NCBI RefSeq assembly: GCF_004124315.2
Contig: NZ_CP096889.1
Coordinates: 3,207,001 to 3,271,000, forward strand
Source of the DNA: Bacillus cabrialesii
GTDB lineage: Bacteria > Bacillota > Bacilli > Bacillales > Bacillaceae
Length of the DNA: 64,000 nucleotides
Direction: 5' to 3'
The notes under the pieces are model-generated. The model was not told the origin of the DNA and ran no database searches. It saw only the letters and a program-made list of their open reading frames with translations. Made by a program: the position numbers and the translations under genes. Below, piece by piece: positions 51,140 to 59,798 of the stretch (position 1 is its first letter; the number at the start of each line of letters is the position of its first letter).

Positions 51140-52006
51140 ATGACAAAAAAAGCAAGGTTTCTGCCGCTCGTCTGTGTATTACTGATTTCAGGATGGTTCG
51201 CGCCCGCAGCTTCAGCAAGCGTGCAAACCGCATTCAGCTTGAATGACCGATTAGCGTCTTCTCCTTCAGGAACCGGGAGCCTTCTCTCATTCGCCGCTCC
51301 CGCTGCACCCTATGCTGACACTGATACCTATTATGAAGGGGCTGGGGGAAAAACAGGAGAATCGCTAAAAAGCGCCCTGCACCGCATTATCAGCGGACAT
51401 ACGATGCTGTCCTACAGCGAAGTATGGAACGCGCTGAAAGAAACCGATGAAGATCCGGCTAACCCGAATAACGTCATCCTGCTCTATACGAATGAATCAC
51501 GGTCGAAAAACCTGAACGGCGGCAATGTCGGCGATTGGAACCGCGAGCACGTCTGGGCGAAATCTCATGGCGATTTCGGTACAAGCAAAGGGCCTGGCAC
51601 CGACATTCACCATTTGCGCCCGGCTGATGTCCAAGTCAACAGCACCAGAGGCAATATGGATTTTGACAACGGCGGCACAGAATATGCGAAAGCGCCCGGA
51701 AATTATTATGACGGAGATTCATGGGAGCCCCGTGATGATGTGAAAGGCGATGTCGCCCGCATGCTGTTTTACATGGCTGTCCGTTACGAAGGTGACGACG
51801 GCTACCCAGATCTTGAGCTTAATGATAAAACAGGCAACGGCTCAGCCCCTTATCATGGCAAACAATCTGCCCTGCTCGAATGGAACAGGCAGGACCCGGT
51901 TGACGACCGCGAGCGCCAAAGAAATGAAATCATTTATGAGAAATATCAGCACAACCGCAATCCATTTATCGACCACCCTGAATGGGCCGACGACATTTGG
52001 CCGTAA
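51140..52006 (+). CDS. bsn: Extracellular ribonuclease Bsn (endonuclease I family)
   Basis: 288 residues. Signal peptide MTKKARFLPLVCVLLISGWF with cleavage after ASA near 30, then a secreted nuclease domain (about 55-288) of the EndA/endonuclease I family with the catalytic NREHVWAKSHGDFGTS segment near 137 and HHLRPADVQVNSTRGNMDFD near 158. Degrades RNA outside the cell. ATG behind AAAGGAGGGC. Convergent with yurJ through a shared terminator. Confidence 0.92.
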   Translation: MTKKARFLPLVCVLLISGWFAPAASASVQTAFSLNDRLASSPSGTGSLLSFAAPAAPYADTDTYYEGAGGKTGESLKSALHRIISGHTMLSYSEVWNALKETDEDPANPNNVILLYTNESRSKNLNGGNVGDWNREHVWAKSHGDFGTSKGPGTDIHHLRPADVQVNSTRGNMDFDNGGTEYAKAPGNYYDGDSWEPRDDVKGDVARMLFYMAVRYEGDDGYPDLELNDKTGNGSAPYHGKQSALLEWNRQDPVDDRERQRNEIIYEKYQHNRNPFIDHPEWADDIWP

Positions 52007-52008
52007 GA

Positions 52009-52038
52009 AAAAGGTGCTCCTTGTGAGGAGCACCTTTT
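52009..52038. terminator. Bidirectional terminator between bsn and yurJ
   Basis: Perfect 12-bp stem AAAAGGTGCTCC/GGAGCACCTTTT, 6-nt loop, between convergent stops. Confidence 0.9.
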
Positions 52039-53142
52039 CTAATACACAGCCTCTTCCGTCTCCGCATCGAAAAAAACGATGTGATCCATTTTTACTGCCA
52101 GCTGAATCGAATCGCCTGCGGCGATTCGCGTGTTCCCGTCCAGGCGGACCGTGAGCCGCTCGTCCCCGGCCGTGACATGTACAATCAGCTCTGATCCCAG
52201 ATTTTCATTCACTTCCACTTTCGCTTTACACACTGAATCAAACAGCTGGTCATGTCCGGTCATTTGTGTGATATGCTCCGGCCGGATGCCGGCAATCATC
52301 TGTTCTCCGGTATATCCCTTTTCCCTAAGCCGCTTCGCCTTTTCTTCAGGAATATGAAGACGGACCGAAGGGTTTGTGAAAAACAGCTCGCCATGCTGCT
52401 CTTCAATGACGCCTTTCAGAAGGTTCATTCCGGGTGAGCCGATGAAGCCCGCAACGAACAGATTTGCCGGATAATGATAAATGTCATGAGGTTTCGCCAC
52501 TTGCTGAATTTCCCCTTCATTCATCACGACAATCCGATCGCCCATTGTCATCGCTTCGGTCTGGTCATGCGTGACATATATGATGGTTGCCTCTAAACGC
52601 TGGTGCAGCTTGCTGATTTCTGTCCGCATCGTCACTCTCAGCTTCGCGTCCAGATTGGAAAGCGGCTCGTCCATTAAAAAGACCTTCGGCTCCCTCACAA
52701 TCGATCTGCCTAGCGCCACCCTTTGCCGCTGCCCTCCGGAGAGCGCCTTCGGTTTTCTCTTCAGCAAATGCTCAATCTCTAAAATTCTGGCTGCCGCATG
52801 AACCCGCTCGGCAATTTCCTGTTTGGGCATCTTTCTGAGCTTTAATCCAAACGCCATATTATCAAAAACCGTCATATGCGGATAAAGCGCATAGTTTTGG
52901 AATACCATCGCAATATCACGTTCTTTCGGGGGAAGATCATTGACCCGCTCCCCATCAATAAGAAGGTTTCCTTCAGAGATGCTTTCCAGTCCCGCCACCA
53001 TCCGCAGCGTGGTCGATTTTCCGCATCCTGACGGCCCCACCAGCACCAAAAGCTCCTTGTCCTTTACATTTAAATCAAAGTCCTTCACCGTTAATTGTGA
53101 GTGATAAGATTTTTTGACATGTTCAAATGTTAATGAAGCCAT
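52039..53142 (-). CDS. yurJ: YurJ, MsmX-like sugar ABC transporter ATPase
   Basis: 367 residues. Walker A GPSGCGKST at residue 37, Q-loop QNYALYPH near 80, signature LSGGQRQR near 133, Walker B VFLMDEPLSNLD near 153, H-loop THDQTEA near 190, and a C-terminal TOBE domain (about 240-360) as in MalK/UgpC. The frl permease genes next door lack an ATPase gene, so YurJ is the obvious partner, although in B. subtilis the multipurpose ATPase MsmX energises many such importers. Faces frlR with a dyad operator between. Confidence 0.9.
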   Translation of the reverse strand: MASLTFEHVKKSYHSQLTVKDFDLNVKDKELLVLVGPSGCGKSTTLRMVAGLESISEGNLLIDGERVNDLPPKERDIAMVFQNYALYPHMTVFDNMAFGLKLRKMPKQEIAERVHAAARILEIEHLLKRKPKALSGGQRQRVALGRSIVREPKVFLMDEPLSNLDAKLRVTMRTEISKLHQRLEATIIYVTHDQTEAMTMGDRIVVMNEGEIQQVAKPHDIYHYPANLFVAGFIGSPGMNLLKGVIEEQHGELFFTNPSVRLHIPEEKAKRLREKGYTGEQMIAGIRPEHITQMTGHDQLFDSVCKAKVEVNENLGSELIVHVTAGDERLTVRLDGNTRIAAGDSIQLAVKMDHIVFFDAETEEAVY

Positions 53143-53264
53143 CAGAAACTCCCCCTATCTTTTGATCTGTTATTTCGTCACTGGAAACAACTCGGTCTTT
53201 CTGTTATTTTTAGAGTAATCGATTCCCATTTTTGCTATATTCATAAAATAAAAAATGTAAATTT

Positions 53265-53284
53265 GTATTATAACGTCATAATAC
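53265..53284. promoter_or_regulatory. Probable FrlR operator between yurJ and frlR
   Basis: GTATTATAACGTCATAATAC is a near-perfect dyad (one mismatched symmetric pair) centred on AACGT, like the perfect TTATATAACGTTATATAA site upstream of frlB. Located 40-60 nt before frlR and about 125 nt before yurJ. Confidence 0.6.
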
Positions 53285-53322
53285 ATTATAATATGAATAA
53301 TAGGTTAAAAGGAGGCTACCCT

Positions 53323-54051
53323 TTGTTAAACAACGGAAGTTCTACACCTTTATACATTCAGCTAAAACAAATCATCACCGATGACATCAAAAAGGGCGTG
53401 TATTCCCCAACCGCCAAGCTGCCTACCGAAAACGAGCTTTGCAGCAAGTATAATGTCAGCCGCATTACCGTCAGGAAAGCCATTCTCGATTTAGTCGAAG
53501 AAGGCTATCTGATCAGGCAGCAGGGAAAGGGAACGTTCGTTAAAAGCCCTAAATTAAAACGTGAGCTGATTGCAGTAAACGGCTACTCGGAATTTATGGA
53601 ATCAACCGGCAAAAAACCGAAGCATCAGGTGCTGTCCTATGAGATCATTCCGGCGGCAAAACCCATTGCCGAAAAGCTTCAAATCAATTCCGAGAGCCCT
53701 GTCGTTGAACTGAAACGGATTTTATATAACGATGACCAGCCGCTCACCTTTGAAGTGACGCATTATCCGCTGGATTTGTTTCCCGGCATTGATACTTTTA
53801 TTGCCGATGGCGTATCCATGCACGATATTTTGAGACAGCAATACCAAGTTGTGCCGACCCACAATACGAAGCTATTAAACGTTGTATATGCCCAGCAGGA
53901 GGAAAGCAAATACCTGGATTGCGATATCGGGGACGCGCTGTTTGAAATCGATAAAACGGCTTTTACATCAAACGACCAGCCAATCTACTGCTCACTGTTT
54001 TTGATGCACACAAACCGTGTCACCTTTACCATCAACAGCCCCTACACTTAA
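53323..54051 (+). CDS. frlR: FrlR, GntR/HutC-type repressor of the frl genes
   Basis: 242 residues. N-terminal GntR winged helix (about 10-75; LPTENELCSKYNVSRITVRKAILDLVEEGYLIRQQGKGTF) and C-terminal UTRA effector domain (about 95-240). In B. subtilis it represses the frl operon and is relieved by fructosamine phosphate intermediates. TTG start behind AAAGGAGGC. Convergent with frlD; its own leader carries an operator-like dyad. Confidence 0.92.
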   Translation: MLNNGSSTPLYIQLKQIITDDIKKGVYSPTAKLPTENELCSKYNVSRITVRKAILDLVEEGYLIRQQGKGTFVKSPKLKRELIAVNGYSEFMESTGKKPKHQVLSYEIIPAAKPIAEKLQINSESPVVELKRILYNDDQPLTFEVTHYPLDLFPGIDTFIADGVSMHDILRQQYQVVPTHNTKLLNVVYAQQEESKYLDCDIGDALFEIDKTAFTSNDQPIYCSLFLMHTNRVTFTINSPYT

Positions 54052-54058
54052 CAGGCAT

Positions 54059-54095
54059 AAAAAACGAGACACTGCTTATAGTATTCTCGTTTTTT
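54059..54095. terminator. Bidirectional terminator between frlR and frlD
   Basis: Stem AAAAAACGAGA/TCTCGTTTTTT with a 15-nt loop that contains the frlD stop codon. Confidence 0.75.
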
Positions 54096-54930
54096 CACTG
54101 CTTCCCCCGTCCTCCAAGCGATAAGGATGTCCATAGCCGAAAGCCCCGTACACGCCGCATGTTTTCGCAGCCGTTTCCGCCGCTTTGCGCAAAGCAGACG
54201 TTATGTCCTGCTTCTCGCAAAAGGCAGTCAAAAAACCAGCTATAAAAGAATCTCCCGCTCCAAGTGTATCTATTATATCAGTTTCCACTATCGGCTGATG
54301 ATAGATTCGGTCACCCGCAGACAAGATCGCTCCTTGGCCTCCTCGGGTCAGGCAAACGAATTTGGCTCCATACCCATGAGCTTTTTCAGCAAGCTCACCG
54401 CACTCTGACTCACTCAAATCGCTTCCTGAAAAAAACGCATACGTCACATAAGGACAGACCTTCCTCAAATAACCATCCTCCCGATTGGTTGAAAAATCAA
54501 ACGAGACCGGGATCAGCCCGCACAGCTGCGGAAGATCGTTCTCAAGCCGGCTGTACACACTGGTATGCAGCAAATCATGCCCGCTGATGAAGGCTAGATC
54601 TTTCTCCTGAAACATGAGACGGAGCCGGGACTGAATGCCGCCTTTATTTGACCTGACAAAAATCCGGTCCCCCTGTTCATCAAGGGTGACAATCGCCATT
54701 CCGTTTTCTCCGTGCGCCTGGCGGATATAATCCGCGTTGACCTGCTCCAATTTCAGTACGTTCAAAAGATGTGCCGCTGCTTCGTCATTGCCGACAATTC
54801 CGATATAGGAAGCCGCATGCCCGAGCCGTTTGGCAAGCACAGCGACGTTTAAGGCATTTCCTCCCGGGTAGAACGTTTCTTGATCCTGATAGTAATCGAC
54901 AACGTTATCTCCAACCGCAATCATTTTCAT
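54076..54930 (-). CDS. frlD: Fructosamine kinase FrlD
   Basis: 284 residues, PfkB/ribokinase family. N-terminal GDNVVDYYQDQETFYPGGNALNVAV and the C-terminal signature DTLGAGDSFIAGFLTAF with catalytic aspartate near 236. Phosphorylates the sugar moiety of fructosamino acids with ATP, ready for FrlB. ATG behind AAAGGAGG. Last gene of the frlBONMD operon, 13 bp after frlM. Confidence 0.93.
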   Translation of the reverse strand: MKMIAVGDNVVDYYQDQETFYPGGNALNVAVLAKRLGHAASYIGIVGNDEAAAHLLNVLKLEQVNADYIRQAHGENGMAIVTLDEQGDRIFVRSNKGGIQSRLRLMFQEKDLAFISGHDLLHTSVYSRLENDLPQLCGLIPVSFDFSTNREDGYLRKVCPYVTYAFFSGSDLSESECGELAEKAHGYGAKFVCLTRGGQGAILSAGDRIYHQPIVETDIIDTLGAGDSFIAGFLTAFCEKQDITSALRKAAETAAKTCGVYGAFGYGHPYRLEDGGSSEKTRIL

Positions 54931-54943
54931 TTTGCTTCCTCCT

Positions 54944-55846
54944 TTATCCTTTTACACTTCCGCTTGCAATCCCGCGGACAAAATATTTCTGCATCAATAA
55001 AAATAGAAGAATAATCGGTGCGGCTGAAATTGTTAATCCCGCCAGCAGGACGCCCCAATCCGTCTGCAGCGCGTCTCTGAACTGCATCAGTCCGGCTGGA
55101 ATGGTCCGCAAATTCTCATCATCTATGAAAATAATCGCAAACATAAACTCATTCCACGTATGGTAAGCCGTCAAAATGCCTGATGTCACCAGAATCGGCA
55201 CACTCATTGGTAAGAAAATTCTGAAAAATACCCCGAAACTCGTACACCCATCTAAATAAGCCGCCTCCTCCAATTCTTTGGAAATTGAAAGGAAATAAGA
55301 GCGGATCAAAATGATGGTAAATGGAATTCGGTAAGCCGCATACGGCAGGATCAACGCCCAATACGTATTGTAAAGGCCCAGCGACTGAATAATAGAATAA
55401 AGCGGCACAAGACTGACCTGCGGTGTCAGCATCAAACCGCCAAGACAGAGCACCAAAAAGAATCCTTTTCCTTTAAACTCAAACCGGGAAAGGCCGTACG
55501 CCGCCCATGCACTGATAAAGACAGTGATGACACACGTCAGCGCCGTGACAATGACACTGTTCATAAAATAAGAAGAAATCCCCTGATTCCAGGCGGACAC
55601 AAAGTTTTCCGGATGCCACGAAGATGGCAGCGACCAGCTGTGCTCAAAAATATCGTCCGAGTTTTTAAAGGCGCTCATCACCATCCATAGAAGCGGATAG
55701 GCGATCGCAATTAGATAAAGAAACAGAAAAATCCACACAGACGTTTCTCCAATGTACCATTTTCGTCCAGTTTTTCTTTTCATTTCCATGTTCCGATCAG
55801 GCACAGGCTCCAATCTAAACGAATCTGTCTTCTTCTGAGGCAGCAT
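54944..55846 (-). CDS. frlM: FrlM, fructosamine ABC transporter permease
   Basis: 300 residues, six membrane segments, first near residue 34. MalG-type permease with the EAA loop EEAAYLDGCTSFGVFFRIFLP near 210 that contacts the ATPase. Pairs with FrlN. ATG behind AAAGGAGGAC, 3 bp after frlN. Confidence 0.91.
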   Translation of the reverse strand: MLPQKKTDSFRLEPVPDRNMEMKRKTGRKWYIGETSVWIFLFLYLIAIAYPLLWMVMSAFKNSDDIFEHSWSLPSSWHPENFVSAWNQGISSYFMNSVIVTALTCVITVFISAWAAYGLSRFEFKGKGFFLVLCLGGLMLTPQVSLVPLYSIIQSLGLYNTYWALILPYAAYRIPFTIILIRSYFLSISKELEEAAYLDGCTSFGVFFRIFLPMSVPILVTSGILTAYHTWNEFMFAIIFIDDENLRTIPAGLMQFRDALQTDWGVLLAGLTISAAPIILLFLLMQKYFVRGIASGSVKG

Positions 55847-55849
55847 CTT

Positions 55850-56728
55850 TTAGTCCTCCTTTCCGGTTTTAAAGAACTTCATTTGCATGAGCGACAATGC
55901 GAACGTAATGATTAACACGACGGTGGCAATCGCTGAGGCATAGCCCATCATATCCTTTGTAAAGGCGCTTTTATATAAAAACGTGCTTAAGACTTCTGAA
56001 GCGTTGCCCGGCCCTCCGCCTGTCAATATGTACGGTTCATTAAATACCGTAAAGGCGCCGGTCAGCGTCATGACCACCGCAACAAAAGACATCTCTTTCG
56101 TCTGAGGAACGGTAATATGAAAAAACTGCTGAATTTTCCCCGCGCCGTCAAGCCGGGCCGCTTCATACAGTTCGTCCGGAATTTTTTGAATCGACACAAT
56201 GTACAGCATCGCAATATAACCGACAGATTGCCATTGAGACACAAAAATAACCGAAAGCATAGCCGTGCTGTCCTCCCCAAGCCAGGCTCTCGTCAACTGA
56301 TCAAGACCTACCGCCTGAAGCAGCTGATTCAAAAGCCCTGTCTCAGGGTTGTAAATAAAATCAAACAAAAGCGCGATCACTGTCATGGAGATGACAACCG
56401 GCAAAAAGAAAACGGTGCGAAAAAACGGCGACCATTTTCTGACCAGCTTATCCTCAAGCACCGCCGCCAAAATCAAACCGCCAAATACCTGGCATATAAT
56501 TGAGATCACTGCGTAAAGCACATTATTGGTAAGTGCCTGATAAAAGACAGGGTCATGAAACAATTCAACATAGTTTTTCAAGCCGATAAACGTTTTTTCA
56601 GGAGAAAAAGAGCTCCACTGAAACAAGCTGAGGAAGACATTCTCAAAAATCGGGATATAAACGAAAAGTAAAAAAACGAGAGCGGGCACCAAAAACAAAT
56701 AAGGGATTATTTTATTCTGATTGACCAA
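55850..56728 (-). CDS. frlN: FrlN, fructosamine ABC transporter permease
   Basis: 292 residues, six membrane segments, MalF/UgpA-type permease with EAA loop YEAARLDGAGKIQQFFHITVPQ near 190. TTG start behind GGAGATGAG gives the known length; upstream in-frame codons run into the stem-loop after frlO and are rejected. Confidence 0.91.
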   Translation of the reverse strand: MVNQNKIIPYLFLVPALVFLLFVYIPIFENVFLSLFQWSSFSPEKTFIGLKNYVELFHDPVFYQALTNNVLYAVISIICQVFGGLILAAVLEDKLVRKWSPFFRTVFFLPVVISMTVIALLFDFIYNPETGLLNQLLQAVGLDQLTRAWLGEDSTAMLSVIFVSQWQSVGYIAMLYIVSIQKIPDELYEAARLDGAGKIQQFFHITVPQTKEMSFVAVVMTLTGAFTVFNEPYILTGGGPGNASEVLSTFLYKSAFTKDMMGYASAIATVVLIITFALSLMQMKFFKTGKED

Positions 56729-56750
56729 GGATATCTCATCTCCTTTATAA

Positions 56751-56782
56751 AAAGAAAAGGTGCGAAGCTTCACCTTTTCTTT
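56751..56782 (-). terminator. Stem-loop between frlO and frlN
   Basis: AAAGAAAAGGTG/CACCTTTTCTTT, 8-nt loop, T-rich exit on the minus strand. Inside the operon, directly after the binding-protein gene; likely a partial terminator or mRNA-end stabiliser that raises FrlO over the permeases. Confidence 0.7.
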
Positions 56783-56785
56783 GAT

Positions 56786-58054
56786 TTATTCAGCTGACGC
56801 CTTCACTTGCTTCGCTGCTTTTTGAACGGCTTTCATCACCTGCTCCGGTGTCATGTCGCCGCCGAGCATTTGCTGAACGCTGGTTAAGTACGCATCTGCG
56901 ATTTCAACATCGACATCCATATCAAACCATGGCACCATTGATTTGGCATCAACAATTTGCTGAACGGCTTCACGCTGAGTGGCTGTAGAATTTTCTTCAG
57001 TTGCCGTCCCTTGCACCGCACTGTATTTTCCGACATCTTTCACGAGCTTTTCGCCCATTTTTTTCGATGTCAGAAACTGCAAAAATTCCATCGCTTCCTT
57101 CGGATGTTTTGTTTTTGAGGAAATCATGAATCCTTCCGGCGCTCCCGTTAATGCTTTTGAAGATCCTTTTTGCCCGCTGATTTCAGGGAATGGGAACATT
57201 CCCAGATTCACCGGTTCAACCAGCTTGATCTCCGCTGTTTCAGCATATATCATCGCCGACTTTCCGCTCTTAAATTGCTGTCTTACATATTCGTGGTCGA
57301 CGGAGTTTACATGTTTATTGAAGTAAGGCATCAGCTCCTGAAGCTTTTCAAGTGCTTTTACATAGCCTTCATCGGTAAATTCACCCGTTTTGGCGTTATA
57401 GTCCTTTTCCCGGGTTTTTTGATCGACCATCCGCTGATTGAGCGTGCCGATATAGTGTGAGATTGTCCAAGTTGCCTTTGTTCCGAAACTGATCGGTGTG
57501 TAGCCATTTTCTTTCAGCTTCTTTGACACATCGATTAATTCATCCCATGTCTTCGGTGGATCAAGGTTCAGCTTTTGAAAAATGTCTTTATTATAGAAGA
57601 ATGATTTAGCGTCCATTTGCCATGGCACACCATATTGCTTGTTTTCATAAGTAAATGGTGCAACTTGCGATTGAACGAGCTGTGATGACCAATCGGTATC
57701 ATCTTTGTAGTAGGACGAGAGATCAAGTGCTTTATTGCCTCTAATGAATTTCAAAGCAAACTCGTCGCTCCAAGAGAAGTAAATGTCAGGAGGGCTGGTG
57801 GTTCCCAGCATGACCTTAATTTTGTCTTTATAGGAGTCATTCAAAACCGCTTCAATTTGAATGTCGATATCCGGATGCTCTTTTTCAAATTCCTTAACAA
57901 CCTCTTCAAAATAACTTTTTTCCGGCTCTTTCGGCCATCTGTGGAAAAACTTCAATGTCACCTTTCCGTCCGCTGAACCGCTCTGGCTCGAACAGCCCGC
58001 AATGGTGAGCATGCTGACAGCTGCAATGATCAAGAACAACAACATTTTCTTCAA
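56786..58054 (-). CDS. frlO: FrlO, fructosamine-binding lipoprotein
   Basis: 422 residues, family 1 extracellular solute-binding protein. Lipoprotein signal with lipobox LTIAGC (cysteine near 21), then the MalE-type fold (TLKFFHRWPKEPE; GVPWQMDAKSFFYNKDIF). Catches fructosamino acids outside the membrane for FrlMN. TTG start behind GAGGAGG. Preceded by a 38-nt perfect palindrome. Confidence 0.92.
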   Translation of the reverse strand: MKKMLLFLIIAAVSMLTIAGCSSQSGSADGKVTLKFFHRWPKEPEKSYFEEVVKEFEKEHPDIDIQIEAVLNDSYKDKIKVMLGTTSPPDIYFSWSDEFALKFIRGNKALDLSSYYKDDTDWSSQLVQSQVAPFTYENKQYGVPWQMDAKSFFYNKDIFQKLNLDPPKTWDELIDVSKKLKENGYTPISFGTKATWTISHYIGTLNQRMVDQKTREKDYNAKTGEFTDEGYVKALEKLQELMPYFNKHVNSVDHEYVRQQFKSGKSAMIYAETAEIKLVEPVNLGMFPFPEISGQKGSSKALTGAPEGFMISSKTKHPKEAMEFLQFLTSKKMGEKLVKDVGKYSAVQGTATEENSTATQREAVQQIVDAKSMVPWFDMDVDVEIADAYLTSVQQMLGGDMTPEQVMKAVQKAAKQVKASAE

Positions 58055-58073
58055 AGGGTTGGCCTCCTCTGGA

Positions 58074-58111
58074 CATTAGACTATAATGTTATATAACATT
58101 ATAGTCTAATG
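58074..58111. promoter_or_regulatory. 38-nt perfect palindrome between frlB and frlO
   Basis: CATTAGACTATAATGTTAT (58074-58092) meets its exact complement (58093-58111) with no loop. The core ATAATGTTATATAACATTAT contains the same TTATATAAC word as the frlB operator, and embedded TATAAT strings face both ways. Probably an FrlR operator with promoter for frlO; as RNA it would also fold into a strong hairpin. Confidence 0.65.
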
Positions 58112-58134
58112 CATAATGGTTCTTCATTTTCAGA

Positions 58135-59121
58135 TCAATACTCAACTTTCCACATATATCTTCTATGAGATAAAGGATGATTTCTCGCCTCTGCCAGCTC
58201 ATCCGCATAGCTTCTGAGTACACGATTGAGAACGAGCGGAGCAAGATAGCCTTTAACTGAATCGTCAATTGCAGTGAAATCGTAAGATGCGGCATCAAGC
58301 ACAGTGAGCTTTTTGCCATACTTTTTCGAGAAGGTAAGCGCCCGCTCTTCAAGAGGCCTTGTTTCATCTAAACCGAGCAGGATGATAAACGGCACGGATT
58401 CATCAATAATTTCAAACGGTCCGTGAAAGTATTCTCCGGCATGAATGGCGTGGGAATGAATCCATTGCATTTCCATGAGAATGCAGATGCTGTAGGAGTA
58501 AGCGACACCGTAGTTTGCACCGCTTGCCATTGTATAAATAATGCTTTCTTTTTCATGGGCTTTTGCGAATTTCTGTGCGTTGTCAGCTTCCTGCTTAAGG
58601 GCTTCTTCATACACAGCCTGTAATTGATCCAAACCTTCAATTGCTTGTTGGAATGTTGTATTGTTTTCTAATACTTGCAGGGTGCCGAAAACGATTTGAT
58701 ACAAAACGCCATAGTTCGTATTGATCGCAAGCGCTTCATCGCCCCAATCGTACTGGGCAACATATTGCGCTTCCTGCGCTAAAGGAGATTCCGGTTTATA
58801 CGTCATCGCAATTGTAAGTGCGCCTTTGCTCCTTGCAAACGCAGCGGCTTTGACCGTTTCCGGTGTATTTCCCGAATGCGAGCACAAAATAACAAGAGAT
58901 TTTTCACCAAGCTGAACAGGATTGCGCTGAATAAATTCGTTAGAGCTGTAAAGGTCAGAGCTGATTGATTTTGACTCCCTGTCAAACACATATTTACTCG
59001 GATACATAATGGCCGAAGACCCTCCGCATGCGACAAAGAATACATGGTCAATGGTTTTCCCTTTCAAATCCTGCAAGAAAGCTTGAACCTCACGATTTAC
59101 TTTTGCTGTGGCCTGACTCAA
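58135..59121 (-). CDS. frlB: Fructosamine deglycase FrlB
   Basis: 328 residues with two SIS sugar-isomerase domains (FFVACGGSSAIMYPSKYVF near 27; IYTMASGANYGVAYSYSICILMEM near 195). Splits fructosamine 6-phosphates to glucose 6-phosphate and the free amino acid, next to the kinase FrlD. TTG start behind GGGGAGTG. First gene of the operon, with AT-rich operators upstream. Confidence 0.92.
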   Translation of the reverse strand: MSQATAKVNREVQAFLQDLKGKTIDHVFFVACGGSSAIMYPSKYVFDRESKSISSDLYSSNEFIQRNPVQLGEKSLVILCSHSGNTPETVKAAAFARSKGALTIAMTYKPESPLAQEAQYVAQYDWGDEALAINTNYGVLYQIVFGTLQVLENNTTFQQAIEGLDQLQAVYEEALKQEADNAQKFAKAHEKESIIYTMASGANYGVAYSYSICILMEMQWIHSHAIHAGEYFHGPFEIIDESVPFIILLGLDETRPLEERALTFSKKYGKKLTVLDAASYDFTAIDDSVKGYLAPLVLNRVLRSYADELAEARNHPLSHRRYMWKVEY

Positions 59122-59142
59122 ATCCTTCACTCCCCATTTTTA

Positions 59143-59178
59143 TTATATAACGTTATATAACATTATATATTGTTATAT
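59143..59178. promoter_or_regulatory. Double FrlR operator upstream of frlB
   Basis: TTATATAACGTTATATAA (59143-59160) is a perfect 18-nt palindrome. Overlapping it, ATATAACA and TGTTATAT form a second dyad (59155-59178) with 8-nt spacer. Located 22-57 nt before the frlB start, where binding would block transcription. Confidence 0.65.
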
Positions 59179-59261
59179 TAAAGTCCGGAGCTATGATTGT
59201 CAATATAATTTTCTGAAATTTCCCAATAATTTAAACAGGAATCTATTTAAAAAAATCCAAA

Positions 59262-59292
59262 CAAAAAAACCAGAACTTCATATAAGCTCTGG
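59262..59292 (-). terminator. Terminator of yurQ
   Basis: On the minus strand CCAGAGCTT/GAAGTTCTGG (one mismatch) with ATAT loop, then a run of seven T. Confidence 0.7.
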
Positions 59293-59321
59293 CTTCGCTG
59301 TTCAATCCGCGGACTGACGTC

Positions 59322-59696
59322 TTATTTAAAAAATACCTTGTCTATATTGTACTTCGAATGCTGTGTGTTGATGATATAGGTTTCATAAATGTCTCGTTCC
59401 ATTGGATCTTCGACTACACATACTTCAATTTTATATACTTCGTCTCTGTGATGTTTGATCGGTGAGACATTGTCTTCAAAATGCTTCTTAATTCTCTGTC
59501 TTAACTTTCTGGCTTTACCGACAAACAGCAGCTCGTCATGAATGTTGTAAAACATAAAGATGCCGCCTTTATCCCTTGGTATCTGATGAAAGTCGATGAA
59601 GCCGTAAATCGCCTTTATTTTCGGCTCGTTCTCATTCGTTGACTGCTGTCGTTCGGTGATGGTGACATTCGGTGCGGGTATATCAATTTTTATCAA
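59322..59696 (-). CDS. yurQ: YurQ, GIY-YIG nuclease-domain protein
   Basis: 124 residues. A UvrC-like GIY-YIG domain: the first tyrosine strand is degenerate (GGIFMFYNIHDELLFVGKARKLRQRIKKHF near residue 44), while the catalytic arginine (RQR) and the glutamate (YETYIIN) are kept. DNA target unknown; single-domain members are usually stand-alone nucleases of unclear role. Monocistronic. Confidence 0.85.
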   Translation of the reverse strand: MIKIDIPAPNVTITERQQSTNENEPKIKAIYGFIDFHQIPRDKGGIFMFYNIHDELLFVGKARKLRQRIKKHFEDNVSPIKHHRDEVYKIEVCVVEDPMERDIYETYIINTQHSKYNIDKVFFK

Positions 59697-59798
59697 AATC
59701 AGTTCACGTCCTCTTTTTCATTAAAGATAAATGCTAACACAGACAGAAAAGAAAAGCTAGAACAGCTTTATACTATTTGTTTGTTACGCTCTTACTTA

